NCBI GenBank assembly: GCA_963693085.1
Contig: OY856410.1
Coordinates: 884,207,835 to 884,271,834, forward strand
DNA: 64,000 bases
DNA from: Alisma plantago-aquatica
Taxonomy: Eukaryota > Streptophyta > Magnoliopsida > Alismatales > Alismataceae
Reading direction: 5' to 3'
Part shown: positions 44,754 through 57,377 of the stretch, in pieces
Layout of the letters: every line of letters starts with the position of its first letter
Numbering within the stretch: position 1 is the stretch's first letter
The notes under the pieces: model-generated
What the model was told of the DNA's origin: nothing
Databases searched by the model: none
What the model saw: the letters and a program-made list of their open reading frames with translations, nothing else
Position numbers and translations under genes: made by a program

Positions 44754-47700
44754 TGTAACATCCCTGACCTGGGTTATGCCTTAACCCTAGAAGTTTTACT
44801 TAAGTAATTCATTTAGATTCTTTTCTTTATCTTTTGAAAAGTAATTAAGACTAAAGGAGAGCTTATGTTTCAATTTTGGTCCTATTTGAATAATATTGAA
44901 CAATATTTTACCTATTTTGGACTAAAGTGCAATTTACCCAATTTAAGGGGTTACCTTGCAAATCTTACATGATAAATGTTCCTCAAGTGTTATAGCATCA
45001 TAAGAATGAGAATGATGCTGAGGTATGGCTTGCGGAAGCCTAAGTTTCAAAAATGAGCTTGTTTGAGTAATGCTTGTGTATTGAATAACTAGTTTTAGTG
45101 TAATTTGCAAATTACCCAAAATCTAGGGTTGGATATGTAAAATACCATCTCTATTATGTACCTATTGTTTCTTGGTATCATTTAGAGAAAAGAAAAAGAA
45201 AGGGGTGTCGTGTTTGAACTACTTTTGAGGAGAGATAATCTTGATAATAAAATAATCAAGAAAAAAGCATAAATGAAACCCTAATTTATTTTGTAGCAAA
45301 AATAAATATATTAATTGAAGTGCCCATCAACAAAAAAGGCGGTGGTTGAAATCCTATATTGGGAGGACGTCCAAATTCCTTGAGTGGCACCGAAATATCC
45401 TAAGTAGGTGAAGAAATCCACTCACATTTATTAATTAAAAAGTAATGTCCACTAAAAATGGATAATAGTATTATAATGATTAAGGTGCTTAAGTGGTTGC
45501 TTTTAATTCAAGGATAATTGAAAGGAAATTGAGGAAAAAGGAAGATGGCTTAGAAATCAAGGAAGGGAGGGGGCATGTGGCAAGAAAGTGGATGAATTTT
45601 GTCCTACTTTCTCTCTCCTAGAAAAAAAATTAATTATATGTACTCGATTTTCTCCTTACTTGAAAGGCTATTTTGCAAACCACTTTCTTCCCTTGCTTTG
45701 TTCAACGACCAAGGAGCTTAGGAGCAGGAGGAAAATGTTCCCCAAGCTGAAGGTAAGATCCATGATCATCTTCAACCTTGGATTGATGGTTGCAATCGGA
45801 TTTCAACACTCATTTTCTTCTCTCTTCCATCCAATGCTCAACCTTGGCTATCTTTTGCATCCAAATAGTTGGAAACGGACCTTGGATAGTTGAAGGAGCT
45901 TCTTTCACCATTAGAGATGAGAAGCTTGAAGATTTGAAGCTACCTTGAAGGTGGGTTATATAACTTGAACCCATCAATGTTATTATTGATTTCAATTTCT
46001 CATCATATGTTGATCTTTTACTTTCTTCTTGAATAATTGATGAATTCATCATATATATGGCAATAGAAATTCGGAGGTCTGAAGCTTGATGATGATGACA
46101 TCATCTTAGCACACATCTCAAGAATATCAAAAGCAAACAGTTTCAATCTTGTTGGTCAAATGGTTTCAAACCGTTTGGTGACCAAACGGTTTCAAACCAT
46201 TACAGGTCAAACAGTTTCAAACCGTTAGAGGCTAAATGGTTTCAAGAATGTGTAAAGGTCTAATGGTTTCAACCTAATCTAATCCACATGGTCTCAACCT
46301 TGGATGGCCAAAAAATTTCAAAACGTTTAGAACTCAATTGGTTTGAAAACCCTAGATCAATTGATGTCAAAACCCTAATTTTAGGTTTAAACGGTTTCAT
46401 CTCTGAATTGCCCAAACGGTCTCAAACCGTTTGAGGACTAAATGGTCTCAAACCATTTGAGGATTAAATTGTCTCAAACCGTTTAGGGTTAATCAATCTT
46501 CAAACCATTTGAGGGTCTTGTGTTGAAACGATTTCCAAACTGTTAGATATGAAACAGTTTCAAAACCGTTTGATGAGCAAAAGGCTCATGACCGTTTAAG
46601 GATATAAGACCAAGACCATTTGAAGGTCTAAACGGTCCCAAACCGTTTGAAGGTTTAGAACCAAACCATTTGAAGGTTCAATTAGACCAAGACCGTTTGA
46701 AGGTCTAAACGGTCCTAATCCATTTGAAGGGTTAGGACCAAACCGTTTGAAGGTTCAATTGGTCCAAACCGTTTGAAGGTCCAATTGATTCAAACCATGT
46801 AAGTACTAATAACCCCATAAGTGGTTGAAGAGTATCTCAAGGTTGATTTCAATGGAAGTACCTCTAAAGTATTTAGGTGATTAATACATTTAGAGTGATT
46901 ATCACTTGATGTCTATGAAAGTAATAAATTCAATACACTATGATAAGCATAGGTGCATGTACTTAGTGAAAGGTTAAGTCAACTGAATAAGGTATGATGG
47001 TGATGTGTGTTCCTAGTATATGGAACAATGATAAGTATGATTTAATACTTAAATAATGCTATGTGCTCCAAGATATGTGGAAACACTGTCTTAGGGTTTG
47101 GATTAATGAGGTAATCATAAAACCCTAATGAATGGAGAATGGAAACCCTAATCAATAAGGAAAATTACAATACATAAGTTTAATTGAATACTTATAAAGG
47201 TATTATGTAATTCTAGACATATGGAACAATGAGTTAGGTTTTGGATATTAATTGTAATATCAATGCATTCTCTAAGATGCATGGAGTTTTGAATTAGGGT
47301 TTGATCTTTGCTAATATGATCATGAAACCCTAATCAAGAAGGATGGGAAACCCTTACTCTAATATAGGGTGATGTTATGTGAAACCCTAATATTGGGTGA
47401 TGTTATGTGAAACTCTAATTGATAAAGATGGGAAACTCTAACCCTAATGAGGGAATATTGATGTTATCTTTGTATTGCATAATGTTGATATGTAATTGAT
47501 ATGGTTGTTATCAAGGATACTAACCATGCAAGTATCATGAGATGATGAGCATAACCAGGTATGAGCCATGATGTTAATGGGCCTTGTGAGCCATTATTTT
47601 ATTTGTTGCCTAGTGAGAGGTGACAAGAAGTTGAATATGCCTGGTGAGCTATGTGAGATGCTTGTGTAACAAGTATCATGAATACCTTGGTCAGATGACC

Positions 47701-49270
47701 TGGAGGTATTAGTTACCTGATAAGTGATAACCTTGTTTAGTGATGAACTAAGGGTTTGAATACCCAGATCCAGTAAACATGATGATGATATTGATGAAGG
47801 GTGTGAATTCCTAGTGATGAGATAAGGGATTGAGATCCCAATGTTCTATAAAGTTTTGAAAAACACTTGATAAAGTATTACATGTTTCTTTGTAGCATTT
47901 GTCATAATAATTCTTGTTTGAATCTTGATTGATGCTAAAAGAATATGGTAATGTACTTAAATAATCAAGTGGAATACTATCATGTAGATCCCTGACCATA
48001 GATCCATCATCGTCAGTAGCTGGTGATTGTGAAACAAGTTTTCCTACTGGTTAATCTTGAGCGTATATTGTTGAATATGCGGGTTTTCTCCTAGCTGAAA
48101 ATAGGAGGATTAGAGTGAAACTTCGGTTGTAGACTCAAGATATGTTTAAGAGCATGATGAACAGGCCCATGACTTAGCATGATGGACCATGAATGCGTTC
48201 ATGGCTCAGAGAGCACAGTGAACTAGCCCGTGGCTCAGATTTACTAGCGTCGGGACCTGTACCAAGGCGGTCTAGAGAATGGGTAGCCTATGGGAGCTAA
48301 CCCTATGACTGAGGTCACTTAAGTAAGAGATTGTGGTCCTGCTTGTGGTCTCGCACTGACTAAGATGGATGAGATCGTGGAGTCCGGCTCTTCCTTTGAT
48401 CTTGTATGGCACCGACTTTCGGTTTCACAATCGAAGGTTAGATTTGAACGGTACAACTCACTTCCTCAGGGCATAAGAATGATTGTAAAATGTAATCAAC
48501 CGTGTAGCATATTTGCTTAAGGATGAATTACGAAAATCATTGGTTGATGTTACATTGCTTATTGTATCCTAAATGGATAGATATTATACATGTTCTTCAT
48601 ATTCCTTATTAAAATGAATAGATGATTTACTACTTAATCATTTATAGTTGTAATGCTTTCAGAGATGATATTGCTCTATTCTGCTTAATAATGATTAAAT
48701 CCTACTTTTCAATAGAGATTCCTCTGCTCAGTTTATTACTATTTATCTGTAATAATAATATTCATGGCAGAGAGTTATATCTCTCGCTGGGACATGAGTC
48801 TCACTCAATTGATCACCAACATTTTTAGGTGGACGCAGATGAGGAGGCAGGAACCATACACCAGGGGAAGGACAGTAGCATCAAGGACAATAGTGATATC
48901 TCAGGTGGAGATATTGATTATCATGTCTTGTAGTTATGAGTCCTATGTGTCGTATTTGTGCTCTCATTTCCTTGGAGTAAGTAGTTAGTGGTTTAATGAT
49001 CGATCTGAGATTTTGGCATTGAATGTCTCGAGGTTTTATGTTGCTTATGTGTAGATTTAACAAGAGCAACGGTTGTATGTAATCCTTGAGAAGAGAAGGT
49101 ACATGGTATGTACTTCATGGACTAGAATGTATATATAATATTTTGGTTGTTGTTATAAGAGTTTCTTGGAAATGGATCTCTTTGCAAATGGTTTTAATTT
49201 TTAGTGATTTTTGTTAATCCGTTGTTTATGTTTAATTCTGCTTAATCAGTAACAGTTTTGTCGATTGTCG
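44754..49270 (+). repeat. Old gypsy 3' LTR (approximate end)
   Basis: Begins TGTAACATCCCTGACC after the polypurine tract. The stretch at 47990-48480 (GCGGGTTTTCTCCTAGC, CATGAATGCGTTCATGGCTC, TGGAGTCCGGCTCTTCC, GATTTGAACGGTAC) matches, in inverse orientation, the younger element's LTR around 51290-51720, so this is a long LTR of the same family. The right boundary is not sharp; 49270 is an estimate based on where similarity fades. Confidence 0.7.
46135..46800. repeat. AAACGGTTTCAAACCGTTTG palindromic repeat array inside the LTR
   Basis: About 30 degenerate copies of AAACGG(T/A) and its inverse ACCGTTTG, often paired as palindromes (GGTTTCAAACCGTTTGAGG, GGTCTAAACGGTCC), spread over about 650 bp. 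No counterpart is obvious in the younger LTR. Confidence 0.85.
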
Positions 49271-50010
49271 TCATAGATGATCTCATGCCTCGAGTTCAAT
49301 TTGGATATTAGAGAAAAGGAACTACACAATCACGATAACACTAATCATAGATTATTGGTTGTAGTTGTTCTCTAACTTTCCAAATTACTTGGGTAGCAAT
49401 AATATGCGACTAGGCACCACTCTTTGCTTGTGATGTCATTATTGATTAAGTACATTCACTGCCAACATAATTAAGGACCTATAGGGTCACAAACATAGAA
49501 ATGGACTTGGATTAAAGAAGTATATTCATGAATGATGTTTAATTTGATTACAAAAGGTGTTTAGGTATTCAGTTAAACAATTGAGGTTCAAAATTGACTG
49601 ATTAGACTCTGAACAAACTAGTTCAAGTGTTGAATCGATCAGTTGGATTGTCAGGTTAATTGAAATCAACATTGGTTGATCAATGGATAAACTAGGGAGT
49701 GAGATGGATGGTTCACATCCCAACTAATCAGGTCATGGGATGAAATGCCCAGTTCAATTTCCAATTCGATTGGATCAAGGATTAGTGTTGATGTCTTGTT
49801 GTGCTTTAATCATGCATTGATTACCAAGTTGATTTAGAACAGGAAACTACACAAATTGACCGATTAGCTGCATTAACCAACCGATTCATGCACGAACTGA
49901 CCAGTTGGGCATGTGAACTGACTGGTTGGCAATGCACAAGTTCTAGAAAATTCATGATTTCAGACCCTTCTACTCCTGCATCGATTGGGAACCTTGACCC
50001 TATCATCTAC

Positions 50011-50018
50011 TATAAATA
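50011..50018 (+). promoter_or_regulatory. TATA box of the interrupted LTR
   Basis: TATAAATA in the context CATCTACTATAAATAGAGGG, a strong match to plant LTR promoters; the likely start lies about 30 bp downstream. Confidence 0.6.
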
Positions 50019-50431
50019 GAGGGGTATTAAGGGCTTCCCAACACAGACAATCGAGAATTAGTTTCTCTAACAATTGTTATCCTCTATTGTTGTGGTAACC
50101 AATAGAAAGCTCGAACAAGTCCTACCCGTTAAAGGGAGGGACATCAAGGGATAGAAAAAATGAGAACAATTTTGGTAGAGTAAGTTGATGATTGGGATAC
50201 ATATAGAAGGGGACAACTCCTTTTCGTTGTCTTTGGTAACACAATGTGGAGTTCTTGGTGGTCAGTGTAGACTTGTATAGAGGTGGGAGACTTCTACTAC
50301 TAGGAGTTTTCCATCAACCGTCATCTCTGGTGGTCAGGCCAGGAGGCCGATGGAGACGAGGATGCAATGCTACAGATGGAGAAGGTTCATATTGCTGCCT
50401 GAACAAGAATAAGCACAATGCTAATATAAGG

Positions 50432-50436
50432 TTAAT
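50432..50436. repeat. Target-site duplication of the younger gypsy, left (TTAAT)
   Basis: TTAAT precedes TGTGGCAACAC. The right flank at 62994-62998 is GTAAT, identical at four of five positions. Confidence 0.55.
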
Positions 50437-53400
50437 TGTGGCAACACATCCCATTATCACACAGATAACGAGGTGTTACGCAAAAACGTGCGAAAATCAC
50501 CATAACCATAGATTTTCAAAAACACGGGTTAATTAAAACCGATTGCGGAAAACTGGTAAACTGAGAAACTTAGTACATATCAGTTCTCATTCTGCAAGAA
50601 AACATGTTATATACACATCCATACAAGCCTGGATACATGTCCACAGCTTAGAGCAACAACTGTCCTGTCACATCATGAGTTCACCCCATGTTTATACATA
50701 CATATGGCCCACACCTGGCCAGCAACAGGATATACAAAATATCTGTAGATGCACATCGTGAAACAGCGTCAAAACATCTCCAAGGACCTGAGAGTATAGG
50801 GATGACTCTAGACTCTATCACAAAACATCCAAAACAGCAGCACATCCAACTCTTGCCTTCTACTGTTCTTCTAGCTGCTCGGCCGCAACTCCGCGACCAC
50901 CACCACGACGAACTCGACCACCTAAAAAGGGTGTAAACCAGCGGAGTGAGACAATTGAACATTGTCCCAGTGGGAGGCATAACTCCTCGCCAAAACTACA
51001 AGACCTCAAGATCATGTACATTAAGCAGCTATCTGATAGAGGATATAGCAAGAACAGTTTATTGGAATAAAGCTAACTAAACTTATCAGATATATTCAAG
51101 TATTACATGTGAGACACAATTTATGAGAAGGGATACCCAAATTCTACTGCATATGAAAGACATATGAATAACTACAATATATAAAAGAGAGTAACTACAC
51201 AAACAAGGCCTCAACCAATGTTTCATGTTTGACTTAAGTAGTGAGTACTAAACGGATGGATTACGTTTTATTAAGCCCTAAGGAAATGAACCGTACCGTT
51301 CAAATCCAACCCTCGGCTGCGAAGCCCATAACTGGTGCCATAGAAGGTCAATGGAAGAGCTGGAGTCCACGACCTCACCCCTTGTGGTCAGTACACGAGA
51401 AACACAGTAGGACTGCAGTCTCATGCTCAAGTGGTCTTAAGCCACAGGGTCAGCTCCTCAGGCTACCCTTCCTCTAGCCCGCCTGGGTACATGTCACGAC
51501 TCTAGTAAAACCGAGCCACGGGTCTCACCACCGTGCTCTGAGCCATGAACGCATTCATGCTCATCACATATCACATATCTGGAGCCATGGGCCATGTTCA
51601 CCATGCTCATCTCATATCCGAGTCTGCAACCGCAGCTGCACTCATTTCACCTCTCTATTCGAGGCTAGGAGAAACCTCACATATTCAAAAATATGCGCTT
51701 TGGGTTAATCTGCAGGAGAACCCGTTTCACCATCACCCTATCCTGAATGATGATGGATCTATGGTCAGGGCAAACTACATGGTATATTTCACTGTGATTA
51801 ATTAGTATCTTTTAGATGGATTGCAAGATTCAACCAAGTTGTATAACATGCAAACTGTAGAAGGGAAATAACCAACATAAACTCAATAATATGTTATTAT
51901 TGCAATTACATCAACCTGATCCATATCAAGGATCCAGCATCACCTGTTATCCCTTGGCCTCTTGCCAACAATATAGATCCACCTCAAGGATCATCACAGA
52001 ACATGGGATCTCAATCCCTCATCACATAATGCCATAGCCTCTCAAAGATTTCATCATCATTATGGAACATCATTCGTACTGCACTTGTCATCAAAATATT
52101 CACATCTAACCATTTCTTATAGCCTTTCATTTGGGTAAGCATTACCTGCATGGTTAGCATCATTCAATAACCATATGAATAATCAAGAGACTCATATTAT
52201 TACCATAAGGTGACAATTAGGGTTAAGTATATTGCCAGCACATAATGACAATGATAATTACATCCATGCCTCATCTTAAGGTCACATAGGTAAGTACATT
52301 ATCAAACAACCCTAATGCATACTTAACATTATTCTTAGCATTAAAGAGATAAGCAGGGTAGTCACACTCGTACACATGTGCTTAGTCATAAGAAGATATA
52401 AAGAACAAACTTCAACGATTCATAAAAACCTAGCTGACGTATCACTTTTTCATGACAGACCGTGCCCTCACAAGAGGTAACCAAAACCCTCACTAAAGGT
52501 CATCCCGGGCAGGACCCACTCTCATCTAATCCCTATCAGGCGTGCAGCTCTAGTAGGCGTACAGAGTATATCGAGCGAGTCAGGGTACGATCTGGGCGTG
52601 CAGGGTTCAGCTGAGCGTGCAGGGTGGATGTCGAGCGACACGGATTGATGCCGGGCGAGCAACATGGTACGGGCGTCAGGCTGCGTTGGGCGAGACACTA
52701 CTCCTTGTGCCGCGCAGGGGTAACAACGCGCTATGCCGGGTGAGCAAGGCTGCCGAGCGTGCAGGGCAACACGCCACTTGCGTGCAGCAGAGCAACGTTC
52801 ACTAAGGCGTGCAGACTATGGACCGTGCAAGGTGTGACGGGTGAGCAACGCTAGTCGACACGAGCTGAAGCGGGGCGAGCATTGACACTGGGCGAGCAAA
52901 GGGGTGTCGGGTGAGCAAAACATCAAGCGAGCAGGATGGTCAGGCGAGCAGAGGTATCGGGTGAGCAACATGGTGTCGGGCGAGCAGCCCACCGGGTGAG
53001 CAGCCCCAAGGTGTGCAGCCTGCCGGGCAGAACTAGCTTAAGGCGTGCAATGTCAGAATGCTCACCCACTCAAGGAACAAAAGGGATACATTGCTCACTT
53101 ATGCCGTGCAAGAGTAGCTAAGCCATGAGGGTTGTCGGGCAGCACCTCTACAAGCACCAAACGCTCAAGATGCATCTCATCAAGGTCATCTAACGAGCTC
53201 ACCTTCTTCCCCAAGGTGAGAAGAGAGTCTTGCTCAAGCCACTAAGTCACAAGCTCACCTCAATCGACTAGGAAAGAGGGGTATTGCTCACAACATTAGG
53301 ACCCAAACTCACTCTTCAAGACCAAGGGGAGAAAGGAGTGTTGCTCCCTAAATCCTAACTTACATGGATCGGCCAACATGCAAGATAACCAAAAACCAAC

Positions 53401-54305
53401 TACTAATGTGCATATAGGCAAGATTAAAGCAACATATATGAAAAGAGAGTAGAGTATCTAGGGTTAGAGTTATGCAACCCGCCTTAAGCTCCAAGCTTCA
53501 AGGAAGAAGAAGAACTCCAAGCTCCACGCACCACCAAGCAAAGAGGATGGAGATCTCCAAGGGATATCGACCACCAAAGCTTCTCCAAGGGTGGGTATCG
53601 GCCACCACTCTTCTTCTCCAAGGGTGTGTCGACCTCCAAGCAACCCCTTCAAGGGTGTGTCGGCCATGTAAGGGAAGGAGGGAGTGTGTCGTGCACAAGA
53701 GGGAGAGGAACCAAAGGGTCCTGAAGCTAAGGAAGGAACCATCTTTTATAGAGAGAAAGGGAGGAGAAAAGAAGGTGGAACATGGCAAGGTGTCGCCCCC
53801 ACAAAGGACACTTGTCCACAAGCTCAAACCACCACTATAGCAAGCCATAAGACACTTGTCCAAAACATGCACCAAGTGTCCACCAAACAAGACCAAGCAC
53901 CATGGGCGACACACCATCTTGCACTAGGGTGACACACCTCCTTGTTGGCCGATACAAACACCGTAGGTCGACACACTCTTCACTTTGGGCGACACAAGGC
54001 TCAACCAAGCCAAAACAAGGCACCTCAAGGCCCAAACAAGCTCAACTAAGGCCCAAAGAGCTCAAGCAACCAGCCCAAGCCTTCCCCTCAACTCTAGAGG
54101 AAGCAAAGAGAGAGAAGAACACCTCTCAAGGTGGCAAACTTGCTCACAAAACCCTAGACTTGGGTTATTTGCAAGTAGCACCTTCAACTCACAACAAAGC
54201 ACAACAAAACCCTAATCACCACCAAAGGTGATTAGCAAGCACCAAAACACCAGGGTTAAGCAAAGCAAACAGGGTAAGCCCTAAACGAAGGTCAGTGTCC
54301 TTACA
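50437..54305 (-). repeat. Gypsy 3' LTR (left copy)
   Basis: Minus strand begins TGTAAGGACACTGACC and ends GGATGTGTTGCCACA. Includes a GC-rich repeat block (52480-53130). Several open frames inside it (for example 53472-53840 plus and 53498-53917 minus) recur in the other LTR and have no domain; they are not genes. Confidence 0.93.
52480..53130. repeat. GGGCGAGCA / GGGTGAGCA minisatellite in the left LTR
   Basis: Recurring 10-20-bp units such as TCGGGCGAGCA, TCGGGTGAGCAA, AGGCGTGCAG and GAGCGTGCAGGG. GC content is far above the rest of the window. Duplicated in the right LTR at 61195-61820. Confidence 0.85.
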
Positions 54306-54330
54306 ATCTAACCCCCTTTAAGGGATTTCA
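54306..54330 (-). promoter_or_regulatory. Gypsy polypurine tract
   Basis: Minus-strand AAATCCCTTAAAGGGGGTTA immediately upstream of the 3' LTR start TGTAAGG. Confidence 0.75.
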
Positions 54331-55133
54331 TCCCCGAAATCCGAAGAGAAAAGCGAGGGATACTTCCTCCTCATCTCTTCCTCAAGCTCCCACGTGGCTT
54401 CCTCAATGCCACGACGCTGCCAAAGAACTTTCACAAGAACCAGGTCCTTCTTCTTCAGCTTCTTGATTCTTCTGTCAAGAATCGCCATAGGACCTTCCTC
54501 GTAGGTTACATCGACATCAAGCTCAACCTCAACTAGCTGTATCACTGTACCTGAATCCGGATGACTTTTCTTCATCATACTGACATGAAACACTGGATGC
54601 AACCTATGGAACTCTGGAGGCAATTCTATCTTGTAAGCTACTTTACCAACACGTGCTATCACTGGGTAAGTCCCCATATACCTGGGTGTCAACTTACCCT
54701 TCCGTTCAAGCCTTAGCACACCTTTCCAAGGCGAGACCTTAAGATATACTTTGTCTCCTACCTGGAATTCCAAAGGTCGTCGGCGATTGTCTGCATAAGA
54801 CTTCTGCCTGTCCTGTGCCACTTTCAACTGTTGCTATATCACTTTGATCTTCTCTGTCGTTTTCTGAACTAACTCAGGACCCAACAACTGATACTCACCG
54901 GACTCATACCAACACAATGGGGATCTGCACTTCCTTCCATACAAAGCTGCGTAAGGAGCCATGTTGATGCTTCGTTGATAACTGTTGTTTTAGGCAAACT
55001 CTATCAAACTCAGATGTACATCCCAGCTGCCTAGGAACTGTAAAACACAAGCTCAAAGGAGATCCTCTAGAATCTGAATAGTCCTCTCAGACTGTCCATC
55101 TGTCTGTGGGTGAAAGGTTGTACTGAACCTCAA
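54318..55133 (-). pseudogene. Gypsy integrase C-terminus and chromodomain-like tail
   Basis: Continues the integrase frame after the stop at 55134. HPQTDGQSERTIQILEDLL, a TGA at 55053 where Arg is expected, NNSYQRSINMAPY, a TAA at 54990 where Tyr is expected, LYGRKCRSPLCWYESGEYQL, a TAG at 54834 where Gln is expected, then an open stretch from 54827: RRPLEFQVGDKVYLKVSPWK, KLTPRYMGTYPVIARVGKV, LPPEFHRLHPVFHVSMMKKS, VTYEEGPMAILDRRIKKLKK, IEEATWELEEEMRRKYPSLF. The tail is the GPxxI-linked chromodomain-like module thought to steer integration to chromatin marks. Confidence 0.92.
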
Positions 55134-56573
55134 CTACGTTCCCAATGCTCTGTGCAACTGTTCCCATAAACGACTGGTAAACTGAGAACCTCTGTCAAAA
55201 ACTATCATCGCTGGCACACCATGCAAACGGACTATCTCATCCACGTACACTCTAGCAAGCTTCTCTATTGTATACGTCGTCTTCACAGGCAGGAAATGGG
55301 CAGACTTCATCAATCTGTCCACTATCACCCAAATGGAATCATGATTCCTAGTTGTCCTGGGCAGACCAACTACGAAATCCATGGTTATATGATCCCATTT
55401 CCACTGCGGTATTGGCAAAGGTTGCAACGTACCTGCCAGCTTCTGATGCTCAGCCTTCACTTGCTGACAAACCGCACATCTTGCCACGAACTCAGCTACA
55501 TCTCTCTTCAAACCGGGCCACCAATACAAGTCCTTCAGACTATGATACATATTGGTGACACCTGGATGCATCGCATACATCGACGTATGTGCTTCCTCGA
55601 GCACCAACTTCCTCAGCTTATCAACATCAGGAACCACCATCCTATTATGATAACAGACTAGTCCATCCTCAGACTCATGAAACCCATTACGCTTGTCACC
55701 GCCAAACTCTGATCTGATCAACTGTACTGCCTCATCTGTATGTTGTGCATCCTTGATTTGCTGTCTTAATGTAGGCTTGACTTGCATCTGTGCGAAAAGA
55801 CTAGCCAAAAAAGAAACTTCCATCTGCACATTCATCTTCTGCAAAGAGACAAACATATCCTGCGTATGGCATACCAGGGAACTCAACTGTGCCTTCTTTG
55901 AAGAAGGAGGAGAAGACTTTTTTCTAAGCGCATCAGCTACCACATTCGCCTTACCGGGATGATACTCGATAGTGCAGTCATAATCATTGATCAACTCCAT
56001 CCAACGCCATTGTCGCATGTTCAACTCTTGTTGCGTAAAGATGTACTTCAGATTCTTATGATCCGTAAAGATCTGACACACTTCCCCATACAGATAGTGT
56101 CTCCAAATCTTTAATGCATGAACCACTGCTGCCAGCTCCAGGTCATGAGTCGGATAGTTCTCCTCATGCTTCTTGAACTGCCGCGAGGCAAAAGAAACCA
56201 CATGATCTTCCTGCATCATCACGCAACCTAAACCCTTCTTGGAAGCATCACAAAAAACAACATAACCTTTCCCCGGTTCTGGCAAGATCAACACTGGAGC
56301 ACTGGTCAGCTTCTCCTTCAAACTCTGGAATGCTTGCTGACATCGATCATCCCAAACAAAAGGTACGTCCTTCCTTGTCAACTTTGTCATTGGCAACGCG
56401 ATCGTACTGAAGTCCTTGATAAACCTCCGGTAGTATCCTGCTAAACCAAGGAAACTACGAACTTCTGTCGGCGTCTTTGGTTGTTCCCATTCTACAACAG
56501 ATTCCACCTTCTTCGGATCTACTTTGACTCCTTCAGCAGATATCACATGACCCAAGAAAGTCACCTCTTCCAA
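55134..56573 (-). pseudogene. Gypsy RT C-terminus, RNase H and integrase core
   Basis: Open segment of 479 codons: [20 protein letters not shown] (RT thumb), [18 protein letters not shown], then RNase [37 protein letters not shown] and [15 protein letters not shown]. Integrase zinc region [19 protein letters not shown] with [12 protein letters not shown], then the core [37 protein letters not shown] and [19 protein letters not shown]. The third conserved residue of the core (Glu in FHPQTDGQSER) is past the stop at 55134, in the same frame. Confidence 0.94.
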
Positions 56574-56921
56574 CTAGAACTCACACTTACTGAACTTGGC
56601 ATACAACTGATGTTGGCGAAGAAGAGTCAACGCTCGACGAAGATGTTGCTCATGCTCTAGCCTGTCCCGACTATAGATCAAGATGTCATCTATAAAGACT
56701 ACGAAAAACTGATCTAAGAACGGACGAAACACCCTGTTCATCAGATCCATGAAAGCAGTAGGTGCATTGGTTAACCCGATCGGCATAACCACAAACTCAT
56801 AATGACCATACCTAGTCCTGAAAGCTGACTTGGGTATGTCATGATATCTGGATCGTAGATCGATCTTCGAAAACGTTGTAGCACCACACAATTGATCGAA
56901 CAAATCATCTATCCTCGGCAA
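56574..56921 (-). pseudogene. Gypsy reverse transcriptase, palm segment
   Basis: [59 protein letters not shown], and the catalytic [20 protein letters not shown]. Bounded by in-frame TAG at 56955 (Gln in CIDYRQLNK of relatives) and TAG at 56574 (Trp in KCEFWLEEVTF). Confidence 0.94.
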
Positions 56922-56954
56922 CAGGTACTTATTCTTGATCGTGACCTTGTTCAG

Positions 56955-57350
56955 CTACCGGTAGTCTATACACAACCACATCGAACCATCCTTCTTCTTG
57001 ACAAACAGCACGAGATCTCCCCAAGGTGATGTGCTCGGTCGGATGAAACCTTTGTCTAGCAAATCTTGTAACTGCTTCTTCAACTCTGTCATCTCTGCTG
57101 GAGCCATTCTGTACGGTGTCTGCGCAACTGGCTGTGTTCCAGGTACCAGATTGATCTCGAAATTGATCTCTCGTAGTGGGGGAACACCAGGAAACTCCTC
57201 AAGAAACACGTCGGCAAACTCTCGAACAACTGACACCTCCTCAAGGCTAAGACCTTTCGCCTTGGCAGCCACAATGGTATCCACCACATGAGCTAGGAAA
57301 GCTTCGCAACCTTGTCGTAACAACCTTTCTGCCACCATAGCTGATACCAA
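56955..57350 (-). pseudogene. Gypsy reverse transcriptase, N-terminal segment
   Basis: REFADVFLEEFPGVPPLREI, NLVPGTQPVAQTPYRMAPAE, LKKQLQDLLDKGFIRPSTSP and FVKKKDGSMWLCIDYR. This is the linker from protease to RT and the first RT motifs. In frame with both neighbours. Confidence 0.93.
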
Positions 57351-57377
57351 ACATGTCGGAAGAATCTTCCTATCTCC

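Larger units (their letters stand above)
49300..50436 (+). repeat. 5' portion of an LTR split by the younger gypsy (probable copia-type)
   Basis: A TATA box TATAAATA (50011-50018) is followed by a leader (GGGCTTCCCAACACAGACAA) as in LTR U3/R junctions. It is interrupted at 50436 by the gypsy insertion and resumes at 62994. Upstream (49580-49960) are recurring GACTGATTAG / CCAACCGATTCATG / GACCAGTTGGGC / GACTGGTTGGC motifs. The left edge is not determined. Confidence 0.5.

Noticed and set aside
50681..50980. 99-codon minus-strand frame with a Gly/Arg-rich WWWSRSCGR stretch, repeated at 59365-59664
   Set aside because: It lies in the gypsy LTR and occurs in both copies. The RGGGRGVA-type string appears only in an overlapping frame, and I see no evidence of a protein product.
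53472..53840. 122-codon plus-strand frame repeated at 62157-62528, with antisense and overlapping partners
   Set aside because: Both copies are within the gypsy LTRs and duplicate because LTRs duplicate. No domain is present, and frames are open on both strands.
55221..55661. 146-codon plus-strand frame over gypsy integrase, and 58158-58676 over gag
   Set aside because: Antisense shadows of the well-supported minus-strand gypsy polyprotein.
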